From: Actinomyces qiguomingii
GTDB lineage: Bacteria > Actinomycetota > Actinomycetes > Actinomycetales > Actinomycetaceae
DNA: 64,000 bases
Direction: 5' to 3'
NCBI RefSeq assembly: GCF_004102025.1
Contig: NZ_CP025228.1
Location: 2,418,001-2,482,000 of the forward strand
The position numbers were made by a program, and so were the translations under genes. Position 1 is the stretch's first letter, and the number at the start of each line of letters is the position of its first letter. The notes below the pieces were generated by a model. That model was not told where the DNA came from and did no database searches. It worked only from the letters and a program-made list of their open reading frames with translations. Below are positions 1 to 8,910 of this stretch, piece by piece.

Positions 1-45
1 CGACGCAGGCCGGTTCGAGGACGCGGGCAAGCCCGCGACAACGTG

Positions 46-87
46 CCCCAGCCCTCCACCCACCCACACCCTCAAATCCGAAGAGCC
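46..87. repeat. Solo ISL3-type terminal repeat (right-end orientation)
   Basis: The segment ends in CTCAAATCCGAAGAGCC. This is the reverse complement of the GGCTCTTC-starting terminal repeat seen at 13666, 38987 and 59554. The run of CCACCCACCCACACC before it also matches the subterminal sequence of the other copies. No partner end lies to its left inside the window, so the element is either cut by the window edge or reduced to one end. Confidence 0.55.
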
Positions 88-205
88 AGACGGTTCACCG
101 GGGTTACGCGGAGGCTCGGCCCGGCGCGCCACGCAGGACCCGGATGGGCCGCCACGACGCAGCGAAGGTTACGCCATAAGCGACTCGGTCTTCGGGCTCC
201 CACAC

Positions 206-238
206 ACCTACGCGACCGTAGGTTACGGTTACGTAGGT
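206..238. promoter_or_regulatory. Operator-like repeats upstream of the acyl-CoA synthetase operon
   Basis: A perfect inverted repeat ACCTACG-CGAC-CGTAGGT spans 206-223. A third CGTAGGT half-site follows at 232-238, 15 bp after the second. The array sits 43-75 bp before the ATG of the first synthetase gene, where a TetR- or GntR-type fatty-acid regulator could bind. The regulator is not in the window and its identity is not claimed. Confidence 0.5.
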
Positions 239-280
239 AAGATGCCCGTCGGATGTAGGCGGAATTCGGGAAGGTGAACG

Positions 281-2164
281 ATGACCAGCTTTGACCAGGC
301 GACCGGAGAGCAGAAGCGTTCCGACGCCGTCTCGGCGGCTTTTCTGCGCCCTCACTACGCCCCCGGCGTGCCCAGCGTTATAGCACCCGTTACCGAGCCT
401 CTGTCTTGCATGCTCGCCGACGCCACCCGCCGCTTTCCGGATCGTATCGCCCTTGACTTCATGGGGCGGGCCACCACCTACCGGGAGTTGAGCCAACAGG
501 TGGCACGTGCTGCGGAGGCGCTGCACAGACTCGGCGTGGGCCGCGGTGACGTCGTCGGAGTGATCCTGCCGAACTGTCCCCAGCACGTCGTGATCGCCTA
601 TGCCGCCTGGCTGCTGGGCGCAATCGTGGCCGAGCACAACCCGCTGGCCCCTGCCGCGCAGATACGTGAGCAGATCCAGATGCACCACGGCGGAGTGATC
701 ATCGCCTGGGAAAAATCCCTGGCGCGCATGGTGCAGACCGCCGGCTCCCTGGAAGACGCCGGCATGTCACACGCGCGGGTCTTTTCGGTGGATCTATCAC
801 GAGGGCTGCCTTGGACCAGCCGCCTGGCGCTGAAACTACCGGTGGCCGCCGCCAGATCCCAACGCCGCGAGCTGCGCGCCGAGGTTCCCGCCGGAGTGAG
901 CTCCTGGGACGACCTAGTGGCTGCCACCCCGCCGCTGCCCTCGGGCCACCCACTGCCGGGCGTGGGCGACGTGGCCGTGCTGCTGTACACCGGCGGCACC
1001 ACCGGCACCCCCAAGGCGGTCCAGCTGACTCACGCCAACGCCCGCGCCAACGCGGAAATGAGCCTGGCGTGGGCCTCCCAGACTTGTGAGACCGGCCAGG
1101 AGACCTTCTACGCCGTCCTGCCCTTCTTCCACGCCTTCGGGCTGAGTCTGTCACTGCTATGCGCCGTGGGGCTGGCCGCCACCCAGGTGGTACTGCCCAA
1201 GTTCGGGGCCGATATGGTGCTGGCCGCCTGGAAGCGGCACCCGGCCACCTTCTTCCCGGGGGTGCCGGTCATGTTCGACCGGATCGTAACCCGGGCCCGC
1301 GCCACCGGCTCTGACCTGTCTAGCTGCAAGATCGCTGTGTGCGGAGCGGCACCCACGCCCAAGGCCGTGGCCGACGCCTGGGAGGAAGCCACCGGCGGCG
1401 TCATCATCGAAGGCTACGGCATGACCGAGACAGCTCCCATCATCCTGGGCAATCCGATCTCACCGGAGCGGCGCCCCGGAGCGCTTGGCGTGCCCTACCC
1501 GTCCACCGACGTGCGCCTGGTGGACCCCGACCATCCCGAGGTGGAGGTGGAGCCGGGGCAGATAGGTGAACTGGTGGTGCGCGGCCCGCAGGTGTTCATC
1601 GGTTATTGGAACAACCCGGAAGAGACGGACGCCGTCATGCTGCCGGGAGGCTGGCTGCGCACAGGGGATCTGGTACGCCAGGAGGAGGACGGCTTCTATG
1701 TGATGGCCGACCGCCGCAAGGAGCTGATCATCTCCGGCGGCTTCAACATCTACCCCAGCGAGGTGGAGGCGGCGGTGCGCTCCATGCCGCAGGTGGAGGA
1801 GGTCGCCGTCGTCGGTCTGCCGGCGGAGGCCGGCAACGAATCCGTGGTGGCCGCGATTCTGCCCAAGGAAGGGCAGACAGTCACCTTGGAGCAGGTGCGC
1901 GCTTGGGCGGAGAAGACCCTGTCGCACTATGCGCTGCCCCGGCAGGTCGCCATCCTTACGGAGATGCCGCGCTCGCAGATCGGCAAGGTGCTGCGCCGGG
2001 TAGTGCGCGAGGAACTGTTGGCAGCCCGGGAGGCAGCCGTTGGCGCGGCGGCGACGGCGGCCGCCGCCTCCCAGTCGGCCGCCACCGCCCTGGTGGAGCG
2101 TCTGGGCGAAGTGGGCCGCGGCGAGCCTGGGCAGGCCGCCGATGCCGGAGAGCAGGTCCGGTGA
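281..2164 (+). CDS. Long-chain fatty-acid--CoA ligase (AMP-forming), first of two
   Basis: The 627-residue product activates a fatty acid with ATP and CoA to give acyl-CoA, AMP and PPi, and is probably cytosolic or membrane-associated. It carries the adenylate-forming signatures in order: the P-loop-like YTGGTTGTPK at about residue 234, YGMTET at about 380, GWLRTGD at about 456 and the C-terminal PRSQIGKVLRR lysine motif at about 562. The tail after residue 580 is Ala-rich and looks disordered. The ATG at 281 follows GGGAAGG at a good distance. The stop overlaps the GTG of the next gene by 4 bp, so the two form an operon. Substrate chain length cannot be read from the sequence. Confidence 0.88.
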   Translation: MTSFDQATGEQKRSDAVSAAFLRPHYAPGVPSVIAPVTEPLSCMLADATRRFPDRIALDFMGRATTYRELSQQVARAAEALHRLGVGRGDVVGVILPNCPQHVVIAYAAWLLGAIVAEHNPLAPAAQIREQIQMHHGGVIIAWEKSLARMVQTAGSLEDAGMSHARVFSVDLSRGLPWTSRLALKLPVAAARSQRRELRAEVPAGVSSWDDLVAATPPLPSGHPLPGVGDVAVLLYTGGTTGTPKAVQLTHANARANAEMSLAWASQTCETGQETFYAVLPFFHAFGLSLSLLCAVGLAATQVVLPKFGADMVLAAWKRHPATFFPGVPVMFDRIVTRARATGSDLSSCKIAVCGAAPTPKAVADAWEEATGGVIIEGYGMTETAPIILGNPISPERRPGALGVPYPSTDVRLVDPDHPEVEVEPGQIGELVVRGPQVFIGYWNNPEETDAVMLPGGWLRTGDLVRQEEDGFYVMADRRKELIISGGFNIYPSEVEAAVRSMPQVEEVAVVGLPAEAGNESVVAAILPKEGQTVTLEQVRAWAEKTLSHYALPRQVAILTEMPRSQIGKVLRRVVREELLAAREAAVGAAATAAAASQSAATALVERLGEVGRGEPGQAADAGEQVR

Positions 2165-3948
2165 GCGGCGCCCAGGACGCCGAACACTACCGGCGGCCGC
2201 ACTACCAGCCGAATATCCCCGCCGTCATTGATGTCCCGGAAGGGCCCCTGGGAGAACTGCTGTGCACCGCAGCCGAGTTTTACGCCGACCGGGTGGCACT
2301 GGACTTCATGGGGGCTACCCTGACCTACCGGGAGCTGCTCGAGGCCTCCGAGCGCGCCGCGGGCCTACTGCGCCAAGCAGGTGTGAAGGCCGGTGACCGG
2401 GTTGCCCTGCTCTTGCCGAACTGTCCCCAGCACGTGGTGGCGATCTACGGGGCGCTACGCCTGGGGGCGATCGTCGCCGAGCACAATCCGCTCGCCCCCG
2501 CCCAGGAGATCCGCGCTCAGCTGGCCCACCACGGCGCGCGGGTGGTGATCGCCTGGGAGAAGGGCGTCGAACTGGTGCTGGATCCGGCGTCGACGGCGGC
2601 CGGCGGCACGGATACGGAAGCCGACCCGCTGGGCGGTCGCACGGTGTTCAGTGTGGATCTGTCCGCCGCCATGCCCGCCCGGCTACGCGCCGCCCTGCGC
2701 CTACCCGTGGCCAGGGCGCGTCGTACCCGCGCCTCCATGCGGGCCGACTCGTTGCCGGCGGGGGTGCGCTCCTGGGACCGGGAGGTGGCCCGTGCGCCGC
2801 GACTGGAGGCCTCATGGCAGCACCCGGGCGGGGATGACGTGGCCGTGCTGCTGCACACGGGCGGCACCACCGGCATGCCCAAGGCCGCGATGCTCACGCA
2901 TAAGAACCTGCGCGCTAACGCCAACCAGGCGATCGCCTGGGTGCCGATGCTGCACGAGGGCGGGGAGACCTTCCTGGCGCTGCTGCCCTTCTTCCACGCC
3001 TTCGGCTTGACCTTCAATGTGTTCTGCGCGGTGCAGAAGGCCGCCACCCAGGTGGTGCTGCCGCAGTTCTCCGTCAGCCAGGTGCTGGAGGCCCACCAGC
3101 GCCGCCCCTTCACGTTCTTCGTGGGGGTGCCGGTGATGTTCGAGCGGATCCTGCGGGGCGCCCAGAAGAAGGGTGTATCCCTGAAGACCCTGCGCTACGG
3201 CGTGTGCGGGGCGGCCCCGATGCCGCCAGCCGTGGGCGCGGAGTGGGAGGCCGCCACCGGCGGATACTTCGTGGAGGGCTACGGGATGACTGAGACCAGC
3301 CCGATCGTCTCAGGCACGCCCATGGGACCCAGCCGCCGTCTGGGGGCGCTGGGCCTGCCCTTCGCTTCGACAGATATCCGAGTCGTTGACCCGGACACGC
3401 CGGACCCCGAGCGGGAGGTTCCCGACGGCGAGCCCGGCGAACTGCTGGTGCGCGGACCGCAGGTCTTTGCCGGCTACTGGGGCGATCCGGAGTCTACGGC
3501 GGCCGCCATGCTACCGGGCGGCTGGCTGCGCACCGGGGACATGGTGCGCCGGGAGGACTCCTTCCTGTGGATGGCCGATCGGCGGCGCGAGCTGATCCTC
3601 ACCGGCGGTTTCAACGTCTACCCCTCCCAGGTGGAGGCGGCGATCCTGAACATGGAGGGTGTGGCGGACGTTGCCGTCGTCGGGCTGCCGGGCGGGGCGG
3701 GCGGGGATCTGGTGTGTGCTGCGATCGTGCTGGAGCCCGGCACACCGGCCGAAGCGGTCACCTTGGACGCGGTACGCGCACACGCCGAGCAGACGCTCCC
3801 CCACTACGCCCTGCCGCGCCACCTGGAGATCATCGAGGAGATGCCCCGCTCCCCGATCGGCAAAATCCTGCGCCGCGTGGTGCGCGAGCAGATCATCGGA
3901 CGCGCTGACGCCACGGGTCACAAGGCGGCACAGCCGCATCATCGATGA
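2161..3948 (+). CDS. Long-chain fatty-acid--CoA ligase (AMP-forming), second of two
   Basis: The product has 595 residues and is paralogous to the protein encoded just upstream. Both share the N-terminal HYxP segment, the NCPQHVV block and the core motifs HTGGTTGMPK (about 231), YGMTET (about 374), GWLRTGD and PRSPIGKILRR (about 562). The open frame extends upstream inside the first gene, but the GTG at 2161 is the right start. It overlaps the upstream stop (GTGA), and similarity to the paralogue begins there. The tandem pair probably arose by duplication and may differ in acyl-chain preference; this last point is inference. Confidence 0.87.
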   Translation: MSGAQDAEHYRRPHYQPNIPAVIDVPEGPLGELLCTAAEFYADRVALDFMGATLTYRELLEASERAAGLLRQAGVKAGDRVALLLPNCPQHVVAIYGALRLGAIVAEHNPLAPAQEIRAQLAHHGARVVIAWEKGVELVLDPASTAAGGTDTEADPLGGRTVFSVDLSAAMPARLRAALRLPVARARRTRASMRADSLPAGVRSWDREVARAPRLEASWQHPGGDDVAVLLHTGGTTGMPKAAMLTHKNLRANANQAIAWVPMLHEGGETFLALLPFFHAFGLTFNVFCAVQKAATQVVLPQFSVSQVLEAHQRRPFTFFVGVPVMFERILRGAQKKGVSLKTLRYGVCGAAPMPPAVGAEWEAATGGYFVEGYGMTETSPIVSGTPMGPSRRLGALGLPFASTDIRVVDPDTPDPEREVPDGEPGELLVRGPQVFAGYWGDPESTAAAMLPGGWLRTGDMVRREDSFLWMADRRRELILTGGFNVYPSQVEAAILNMEGVADVAVVGLPGGAGGDLVCAAIVLEPGTPAEAVTLDAVRAHAEQTLPHYALPRHLEIIEEMPRSPIGKILRRVVREQIIGRADATGHKAAQPHHR

Positions 3949-3951
3949 ACC

Positions 3952-4557
3952 TCATTGATCCCAGGCGAGCGGTCTAAAAGCATTTACTCCAATAAATGAC
4001 AGCGAAACCGAAATCATCACCAATGTGGCATACACGCCAAGCACGACCAGTAATATAGATGAGGTCATCCAAAACCAATTGCCGCTAACCCACAGCTTAT
4101 AGATGCAATAGGGCGCCAACCAGAGGACAGCCAGAAATCCGATCAAATACATCAAGGGAATCAATCCCCATAGCAGGACGTTATACCGCTCGCTCCTAAA
4201 ACCTACATTATTGACCCTCCGCTCCGCATACCACCCTATCTCCTTCCTTTTATCTGCAAGCTGCGCAGCGGATACCAGATGACCTTCGATAATACTGATC
4301 GATTCATTTCTGGCTTTGGTAACTGCAAGCAACTGCGTCAAAAACAACACAATCCCTATTACGGAAAATCCTAACAGTGCATATACAAGCGAAGGCACTG
4401 CGCCAGTATATACGCTTCCTATGACACCCGTCGCGGCAACAAGCGCCACAATGACGCCCAGGACCTCGAACACAACCTTCTGATTGTCACGTTCGGCACT
4501 TCTCTGGGCCTCATAAAGAACCCCCAGTGCGGACACCTGCTCTGCACTATATTCCAC
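3952..4557 (-). CDS. Hypothetical four-helix membrane protein, low GC
   Basis: The 201-residue protein is not recognised. It has a short polar N-terminus, hydrophobic segments at about 29-48 and 56-76, a charged cytoplasmic-type stretch with a GYAERRV-like region, and two more hydrophobic segments at about 128-150 and 160-185. The 2+2 layout resembles SLATT-type membrane effectors, but no diagnostic motif was seen. A 60-bp sample (4021-4080) is about 43% GC against about 70% in the neighbours, which suggests recent acquisition. It converges on the acyl-CoA synthetase gene with a 3-bp gap. The start is the ATG at 4557. Confidence 0.6.
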   Translation of the reverse strand: MEYSAEQVSALGVLYEAQRSAERDNQKVVFEVLGVIVALVAATGVIGSVYTGAVPSLVYALLGFSVIGIVLFLTQLLAVTKARNESISIIEGHLVSAAQLADKRKEIGWYAERRVNNVGFRSERYNVLLWGLIPLMYLIGFLAVLWLAPYCIYKLWVSGNWFWMTSSILLVVLGVYATLVMISVSLSFIGVNAFRPLAWDQ

Positions 4558-4680
4558 TTATACCCCCAAAGACTTCCCTAACTACTCTCCCCTATGTCGC
4601 CGGCATTATATATTTCGCATAAGTTCACCTCTCCACCTCTCGATTTACTGTGAACTCAAGCTCATTACATGCGGCATCTA

Positions 4681-5577
4681 TCACAGCAGCCCGGCGGCCT
4701 CGAGACTGTCGCGCAGGGCGGCGACCTCGGCGGCGGTGGCGCGCACCAGGGGTAGGCGCACAGTGGCACTGGGGATGCGGCCCTGCAGAGCCAGCGCCTC
4801 CTTGGCCATCACCGCACCCTGACCGCCGCCCATAATGGACCGCACCACCGGGCGCATGCGCTGGGCCACCGCGCGGGCGCCCGGCAGGTCGCCGGCGTCG
4901 ACCTCGCGGATCATCTCCCGCCAGGAGTGGGCGTCGGCGTGGGCGACCACGGACACTACGCCGCTGGCACCGTGAGTGAGCCACGCGAAGTTCAGCCCGT
5001 CGTCGCCGGAGTAGTACTCCAGGCCGGTGGCCTCCATACGCTCGAAGCCCTGCTCGACATCGCCGGTGGCGTCCTTAACCGCCAGTACCCGCTCATGCTC
5101 GGCCAGCCGGGCGAGGGTGTCGTCAGTGATCCTCACGCCGGTGCGGCCGGGGATGTCATAGACCATGACCGGCAGGTCGGTGGCCTCAACCACCGCCATA
5201 ATATGCCGATAGACGCCCTCCTGGCTGGGCCGGTTGTAGTAGGGGGCGTTGATGAGCAGCCCCTGCGCGCCGGCCTCCTGGGAGCCGACCCCGATGCGCA
5301 CCGCATGGGCAGTGTCATTAGAGCCGGCGCCGGCCACCAGCATGGCCCGCCCGGCCAGCGCGTCCTTCACCTCCCGCAGCAGGGTCTGTTTCTCTGGCAG
5401 GTGGGTGGTCGGAGCCTCCCCGGTAGTACCGGCCAGCAGGATCATGTCGGCACCATCGTCGACCAGAGAGACAGCCAGCTTTTGGGCAGTCTCGACGTCG
5501 ATCTCTCCCTCCGGTGTGAAGGGGGTGACCATGGCTACGCCTACGGAACCAAAGGAGCGGCTGGGCAGAGTGCTCAT
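4681..5577 (-). CDS. dapA: 4-hydroxy-tetrahydrodipicolinate synthase
   Basis: The enzyme condenses pyruvate with aspartate semialdehyde in lysine and diaminopimelate synthesis. The 298-residue TIM-barrel protein shows AGTTGEAPT at about residue 47, the Tyr of VYDIPGRTG at about 140 and the Schiff-base Lys of AVKDATGD at about 169. The frame is open far upstream, but family length and the conserved N-terminus (SFGSVGVAMVTPF) place the start at the ATG at 5577. A TAGTCT box lies 7 nt before it and there is no Shine-Dalgarno. It is divergent from the GNAT gene, and dapB lies nearby on the same strand. Confidence 0.93.
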   Translation of the reverse strand: MSTLPSRSFGSVGVAMVTPFTPEGEIDVETAQKLAVSLVDDGADMILLAGTTGEAPTTHLPEKQTLLREVKDALAGRAMLVAGAGSNDTAHAVRIGVGSQEAGAQGLLINAPYYNRPSQEGVYRHIMAVVEATDLPVMVYDIPGRTGVRITDDTLARLAEHERVLAVKDATGDVEQGFERMEATGLEYYSGDDGLNFAWLTHGASGVVSVVAHADAHSWREMIREVDAGDLPGARAVAQRMRPVVRSIMGGGQGAVMAKEALALQGRIPSATVRLPLVRATAAEVAALRDSLEAAGLL

Positions 5578-5584
5578 AGTGAGC

Positions 5585-5590
5585 AGACTA
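5585..5590 (-). promoter_or_regulatory. Candidate -10 box for leaderless dapA
   Basis: TAGTCT on the minus strand lies 7 nt before the dapA ATG, with no ribosome binding site in between. This is the geometry of a leaderless transcript, where transcription starts at or next to the start codon. Confidence 0.45.
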
Positions 5591-5709
5591 ACGTCATTAC
5601 CCCGCGCATGTGGCGAGCGATCACAGGGTGGGCGCGCACCTGCGGGCGGCAGCCGACTGACGGCAGCTGAACCAAGGCGAGTCACCCACGGCGAGACCGC
5701 GGGGACGCA

Positions 5710-5715
5710 TAGGCT
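5710..5715 (+). promoter_or_regulatory. Candidate -10 box for leaderless GNAT gene
   Basis: TAGGCT sits 7 nt before the ATG at 5723, with no Shine-Dalgarno. It matches the TANNNT box spacing at several other genes in this window. Confidence 0.45.
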
Positions 5716-5722
5716 CGGGCGC

Positions 5723-6346
5723 ATGAACGACTTCCGCCGCCCCGGCGACGACGCCTCCGGCACGCCTCCTGCCCCCCAGACACCCACACCCGGGAACTTC
5801 GTGCGCGAGGCCGCGGGCACAGATCTGGAGGATATCGGGCGGGTGCATGCCGCGGCCATGCTGGCCTCACTGCGCGCTGCCCACCTCGCCGCTCATGAAG
5901 CGCCGCTGCCCGCTGGCGTGGAGGCGATGGTGGCGGCGCCGGTGATCGCTGCCGGCTGGGAGCAGGCAGTGCTGAGCCCGCCATCACCAGCGCACCACGT
6001 GCTCGTGGCGATCGGCGACGGCGGCGAAGTTGCGGGCCTGATCGGCCTTGCTCCCTCACCCGGCGACGCGGATACCGAACCGGGCCCCACCGAGCAAGGC
6101 ATGGAGATCACCGCCCTCGGCGTTGCCCCGGAGCGGCAGCGCCGCGGGCACGGCTCCCGGCTGCTGGCGGCCGCCACGGAGCAGGCGCGCGTCCAAGGGG
6201 CAGGCGTGCTGCTGGTGTGGGCGGTCCGTGGGGACGAGTCACTGGCAGGGTTCCTACAGCAGGCGGGCTTGCGGCGCACAGGCTCCTTCCGTGAGCTGCC
6301 CGTCGGTCAAGGCATCATCGAAGACTGCTGGGCGGCCGTGTTGTAA
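5723..6346 (+). CDS. GNAT-family N-acetyltransferase
   Basis: The 207-residue protein has a single GNAT fold. Motif A reads GVAPERQRRGHGSRLL at about residue 132, with the acetyl-CoA-binding RxxGxG/S pattern. A second block, FLQQAGLRRTGSFRE, forms the C-terminal motif B region. The first 30 residues are Pro- and Gly-rich and not part of the fold. It lies alone on the plus strand between dapA and dapB. The acceptor substrate is unknown, and lysine-pathway involvement cannot be concluded from position alone. The ATG at 5723 is chosen because the TAGGCT box precedes it and the domain begins soon after. Confidence 0.75.
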   Translation: MNDFRRPGDDASGTPPAPQTPTPGNFVREAAGTDLEDIGRVHAAAMLASLRAAHLAAHEAPLPAGVEAMVAAPVIAAGWEQAVLSPPSPAHHVLVAIGDGGEVAGLIGLAPSPGDADTEPGPTEQGMEITALGVAPERQRRGHGSRLLAAATEQARVQGAGVLLVWAVRGDESLAGFLQQAGLRRTGSFRELPVGQGIIEDCWAAVL

Positions 6347-6354
6347 CCGCGTCG

Positions 6355-6385
6355 GACGACCGGGCCAACCGGGGCCCGCGTCGTC
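6355..6385. terminator. Hairpin between the convergent GNAT gene and dapB
   Basis: GACGAC-CGGGCC pairs with GGCCCG-CG-TCGTC around an AACC-centred loop, with a small bulge. It lies just after the GNAT stop and before the dapB stop, so it may act as a bidirectional terminator. There is no U tract. Confidence 0.4.
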
Positions 6386-6438
6386 GTTCGCGCACGCCCC
6401 GGATCGGCGCGCGGCCGCCCAGGTAGCCCTGGGCGTCG

Positions 6439-7191
6439 TCAGAGGTCCAGCAGCTGGTCCAGTCCGATGGTCAGGCCCTCGCGTGCGCCCACCTCGCGCA
6501 CGGCGAGCACCACGCCCGGCATGAAGCTGGCGCGGTCGAAGGAGTCGGTGCGGATGGTCAACTGCTCACCGGGGTTGCCGAGCACGACCTCCTCGTGGGC
6601 GGTGAGACCACGCAGGCGCACGGCGTGCACGTGCACGCCGTCGACCACGGCGCCGCGCGCGCCGTCCGGGTCGGTCTCGGTGGCGTCTGGAACCGGCCCT
6701 AGCCCCGCCTCCGCACGGGCAGCGGCAATGCCGCGGGCCGTGGCGATGGCGGTGCCGGAGGGGGCGTCCACCTTGTTCGGGTGGTGCAGTTCGATCACCT
6801 CGGCGGACTCGAAGTAGCGGGCGGCCTTGGCGGCAAAACTCATGGCCAGCACCGCGGACAGGGCGAAGTTCGGAGCGATGATGACGCTGCGACCGCCCGC
6901 CTCCGGCCGGGCCAGGTGCCCGCGCACGCGCTCGTAGGACTCATCCGTCCAACCGGTGGTACCCACCACCACGTCCACGCCGGCATCGATCAGGGCGTGG
7001 ACGTTGTCCTCGGTGACGGCCGGGTGGGTGAAGTCAACTGCCACATCGGCACCTGCCAGGGTGGCGGGAGTAAGTTCGTCGCCCTGGTCCAGGCGGGCGA
7101 CGAGCTGGAGGCCGTCGGCGTCCTGGACGGCCTGGCAGACGGTGGACCCCATGCGCCCTGCGGCGCCAACAACGGCAACAGCAATGCTCAT
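6439..7191 (-). CDS. dapB: 4-hydroxy-tetrahydrodipicolinate reductase
   Basis: The enzyme reduces the DapA product with NAD(P)H on the way to diaminopimelate and lysine. The 250-residue protein begins with the dinucleotide-binding VVGAAGRMG (about 7-15). It carries the substrate-site block ELHHPNKVDAPSGTA at about residue 135 with the conserved His-His and Lys. The ATG at 7191 gives the family length. A TAGGAT box ends 6 nt upstream and there is no Shine-Dalgarno, which suggests a leaderless mRNA. dapA lies about 900 bp downstream on the same strand, separated by the GNAT gene on the opposite strand. Confidence 0.94.
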   Translation of the reverse strand: MSIAVAVVGAAGRMGSTVCQAVQDADGLQLVARLDQGDELTPATLAGADVAVDFTHPAVTEDNVHALIDAGVDVVVGTTGWTDESYERVRGHLARPEAGGRSVIIAPNFALSAVLAMSFAAKAARYFESAEVIELHHPNKVDAPSGTAIATARGIAAARAEAGLGPVPDATETDPDGARGAVVDGVHVHAVRLRGLTAHEEVVLGNPGEQLTIRTDSFDRASFMPGVVLAVREVGAREGLTIGLDQLLDL

Positions 7192-7197
7192 GCGGGA

Positions 7198-7203
7198 ATC
7201 CTA
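7198..7203 (-). promoter_or_regulatory. Candidate -10 box for leaderless dapB
   Basis: TAGGAT on the minus strand lies 6 nt before the dapB ATG, with no Shine-Dalgarno between them. Confidence 0.5.
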
Positions 7204-7542
7204 GCCAGGGATGTCCAGAGCCGGGACAATCCAGCCCTCTAACTAATATTTGTGCACTGCCTCACATCGAAGGAGGCGTCCGCGTCGCACCTCGGCGATG
7301 ACTCATCAAGCAACACGTTCCAAAACCTGGTGAGAAAGGTCCGGGAGTTCGCACGCAGCGAGAGCGTCGTTTCGTCACTGTCTGTCGTCGCCGTCGCTAC
7401 CGTGTGTGCGGCTCTGGTCCACCTGAACTGGGCCCCCCGGAGACTCCAACAGAAGCAGCCGCAAGGGTGAGCCCCGGCCGTCAACGCGTCCTCACCGTCG
7501 CGGCGATCGTAATTGCGACGACGCCGCCCGCCGCTCCTCGCC
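7204..7542. other. Intergenic stretch between dapB and the M16 peptidase gene
   Basis: About 340 bp separate two minus-strand genes. A plus-strand frame from a GTG at 7252 encodes 72 residues with one hydrophobic segment, and a minus-strand frame overlaps it. Neither has a ribosome binding site, a recognisable domain or clear codon bias. The short AT-rich patch at about 7240-7255 may belong to promoter DNA. No gene is called here. Confidence 0.4.
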
Positions 7543-8904
7543 TCAGGCACCCGGTCCAACTACTACGCGGCAACGCTCCTGGGCGGCGAGCTGCGTCGCC
7601 AGGGCGCGCACGTCGTCGGCCGTAACCGCGTCCAGGCGGCGCAGGTTCTCCTCCATGGAGCGCAGGCGACCGGTGACGACCTCGGCACGGCCCAGCCGCC
7701 CCATGCGGGCCAGGGAGTCCTCTCCCCCGAGCACCATGGAGCCGCGGATCTGCCCGCGGGCGCGCTCCAGCTCGCGCTCGGTGACGCCGTCGGCCGCCAA
7801 AGACTCGAATTCGCCGGCCATGACCGCCAGCACCTCCTCGACGTCACCGGGGGCGCAGCCGGCGTATAGGCCAAAGGCACCGGCGCCGGCGTAGGGGGTG
7901 TCGAAGGCGTAGGTTGAGTAGGCCAGGCCGCGCTTCTCTCGGATCTCCTGGAACAGGCGTGAGGACATGCCGCCGCCGAGGATGGTGGTGAGCACGCTCA
8001 TGGTCCAGCGGCGCTCATCCAGCGCCGGAATGCCCTGGCAGGCGAGGAAGACATGAGACTGCTCAACCTCCCGGATCACGGTGACGTCATGGACCGTCAG
8101 CTCGGCTAAGGGTTCGGTCTCAAAGCGACGCGGGCGCGGGGCCACGGCGCCGGTGGTGTCCCAGCCGGCTGCAGCCAGGTCGGCGGCGACCCGCGCGCAG
8201 ATCTCCTCGTGGTCTACCGCACCGGCAGCCGCTACCACGAGGGCGTCGGAGGCGTAGGTGCGTTGGTAGTGCTCCCAGACGGCGTCGCGGGGCACCGCCG
8301 ATACGGTCTCGTAGGTGCCACCGATGGGGCGTCCCAGCGGAGTGTCGTCACCGAAGGTGGCACGGGCAAAGGCCTCCTGGGCGATCTCGGCAGGGTCATC
8401 TGCGGCGTCGGCGAGCTCGGAGACGATCACGCCGCGTTCGGTCTCCACCTCGTCCGGGTCCAGGCGGGAAGAGGTGACCATGTCGGCAAGCACGTCCAGG
8501 GCGCTCAGGTCGTCGGGGCCCAGCACACGGGCGTAGTAGGAGGTGTGTTCCTTAGATGTCGCGGCATTAGACTCGCCACCGATCATGTCGAAGGCCTCGG
8601 CGATGTCATGGGCGCTGCGCGAGGCGGTGCCCTTGAACAGCAGATGCTCCAGGAAGTGGGTTGAGCCCTCCTGGCCGACGCGCTCATCGCGGCTGCCGAC
8701 GCCGAACCACATGCCCAGTGAGGCCGAACGCAGTGCCGGCACATGCTCAGTGATCACCCGCACCCCTCCGGGCAGGATCGAGCGGCGGATGGCGGCGCCG
8801 TCGTCAACGAGGCTGAGTTCGGTGCCGGGGGCGGCCGCGGGTGCGCGGTCGAGGGAGACTTCGGCGAAGCTGGTTTCGGTGCCGGTCGGGGCGGAAGTGG
8901 TCAC
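7543..8904 (-). CDS. M16-family zinc metallopeptidase (processing-peptidase-like)
   Basis: The 453-residue protein belongs to the insulinase/mitochondrial-processing-peptidase family. The inverted zinc motif HFLEH lies at residues 83-87, and the downstream acidic ligand region follows at about 155-165. The C-terminal half is the inactive-type M16 domain, with GGGMSSRLFQEIREKRGLAYS at about 310. In actinobacteria this gene typically lies directly downstream of pnp, as here, and before dapB. The start is the GTG at 8904, with TAGGCT 6 nt before it and no Shine-Dalgarno. It probably degrades peptides in the cytosol; the natural substrate is not known. Confidence 0.88.
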   Translation of the reverse strand: MTTSAPTGTETSFAEVSLDRAPAAAPGTELSLVDDGAAIRRSILPGGVRVITEHVPALRSASLGMWFGVGSRDERVGQEGSTHFLEHLLFKGTASRSAHDIAEAFDMIGGESNAATSKEHTSYYARVLGPDDLSALDVLADMVTSSRLDPDEVETERGVIVSELADAADDPAEIAQEAFARATFGDDTPLGRPIGGTYETVSAVPRDAVWEHYQRTYASDALVVAAAGAVDHEEICARVAADLAAAGWDTTGAVAPRPRRFETEPLAELTVHDVTVIREVEQSHVFLACQGIPALDERRWTMSVLTTILGGGMSSRLFQEIREKRGLAYSTYAFDTPYAGAGAFGLYAGCAPGDVEEVLAVMAGEFESLAADGVTERELERARGQIRGSMVLGGEDSLARMGRLGRAEVVTGRLRSMEENLRRLDAVTADDVRALATQLAAQERCRVVVGPGA

Positions 8905-8910
8905 CGCACG

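Noticed and set aside
7252..7470. 72-residue plus-strand frame with one hydrophobic segment
   Set aside because: No ribosome binding site, no known domain, and an overlapping minus-strand frame of similar quality; not enough to call a gene.
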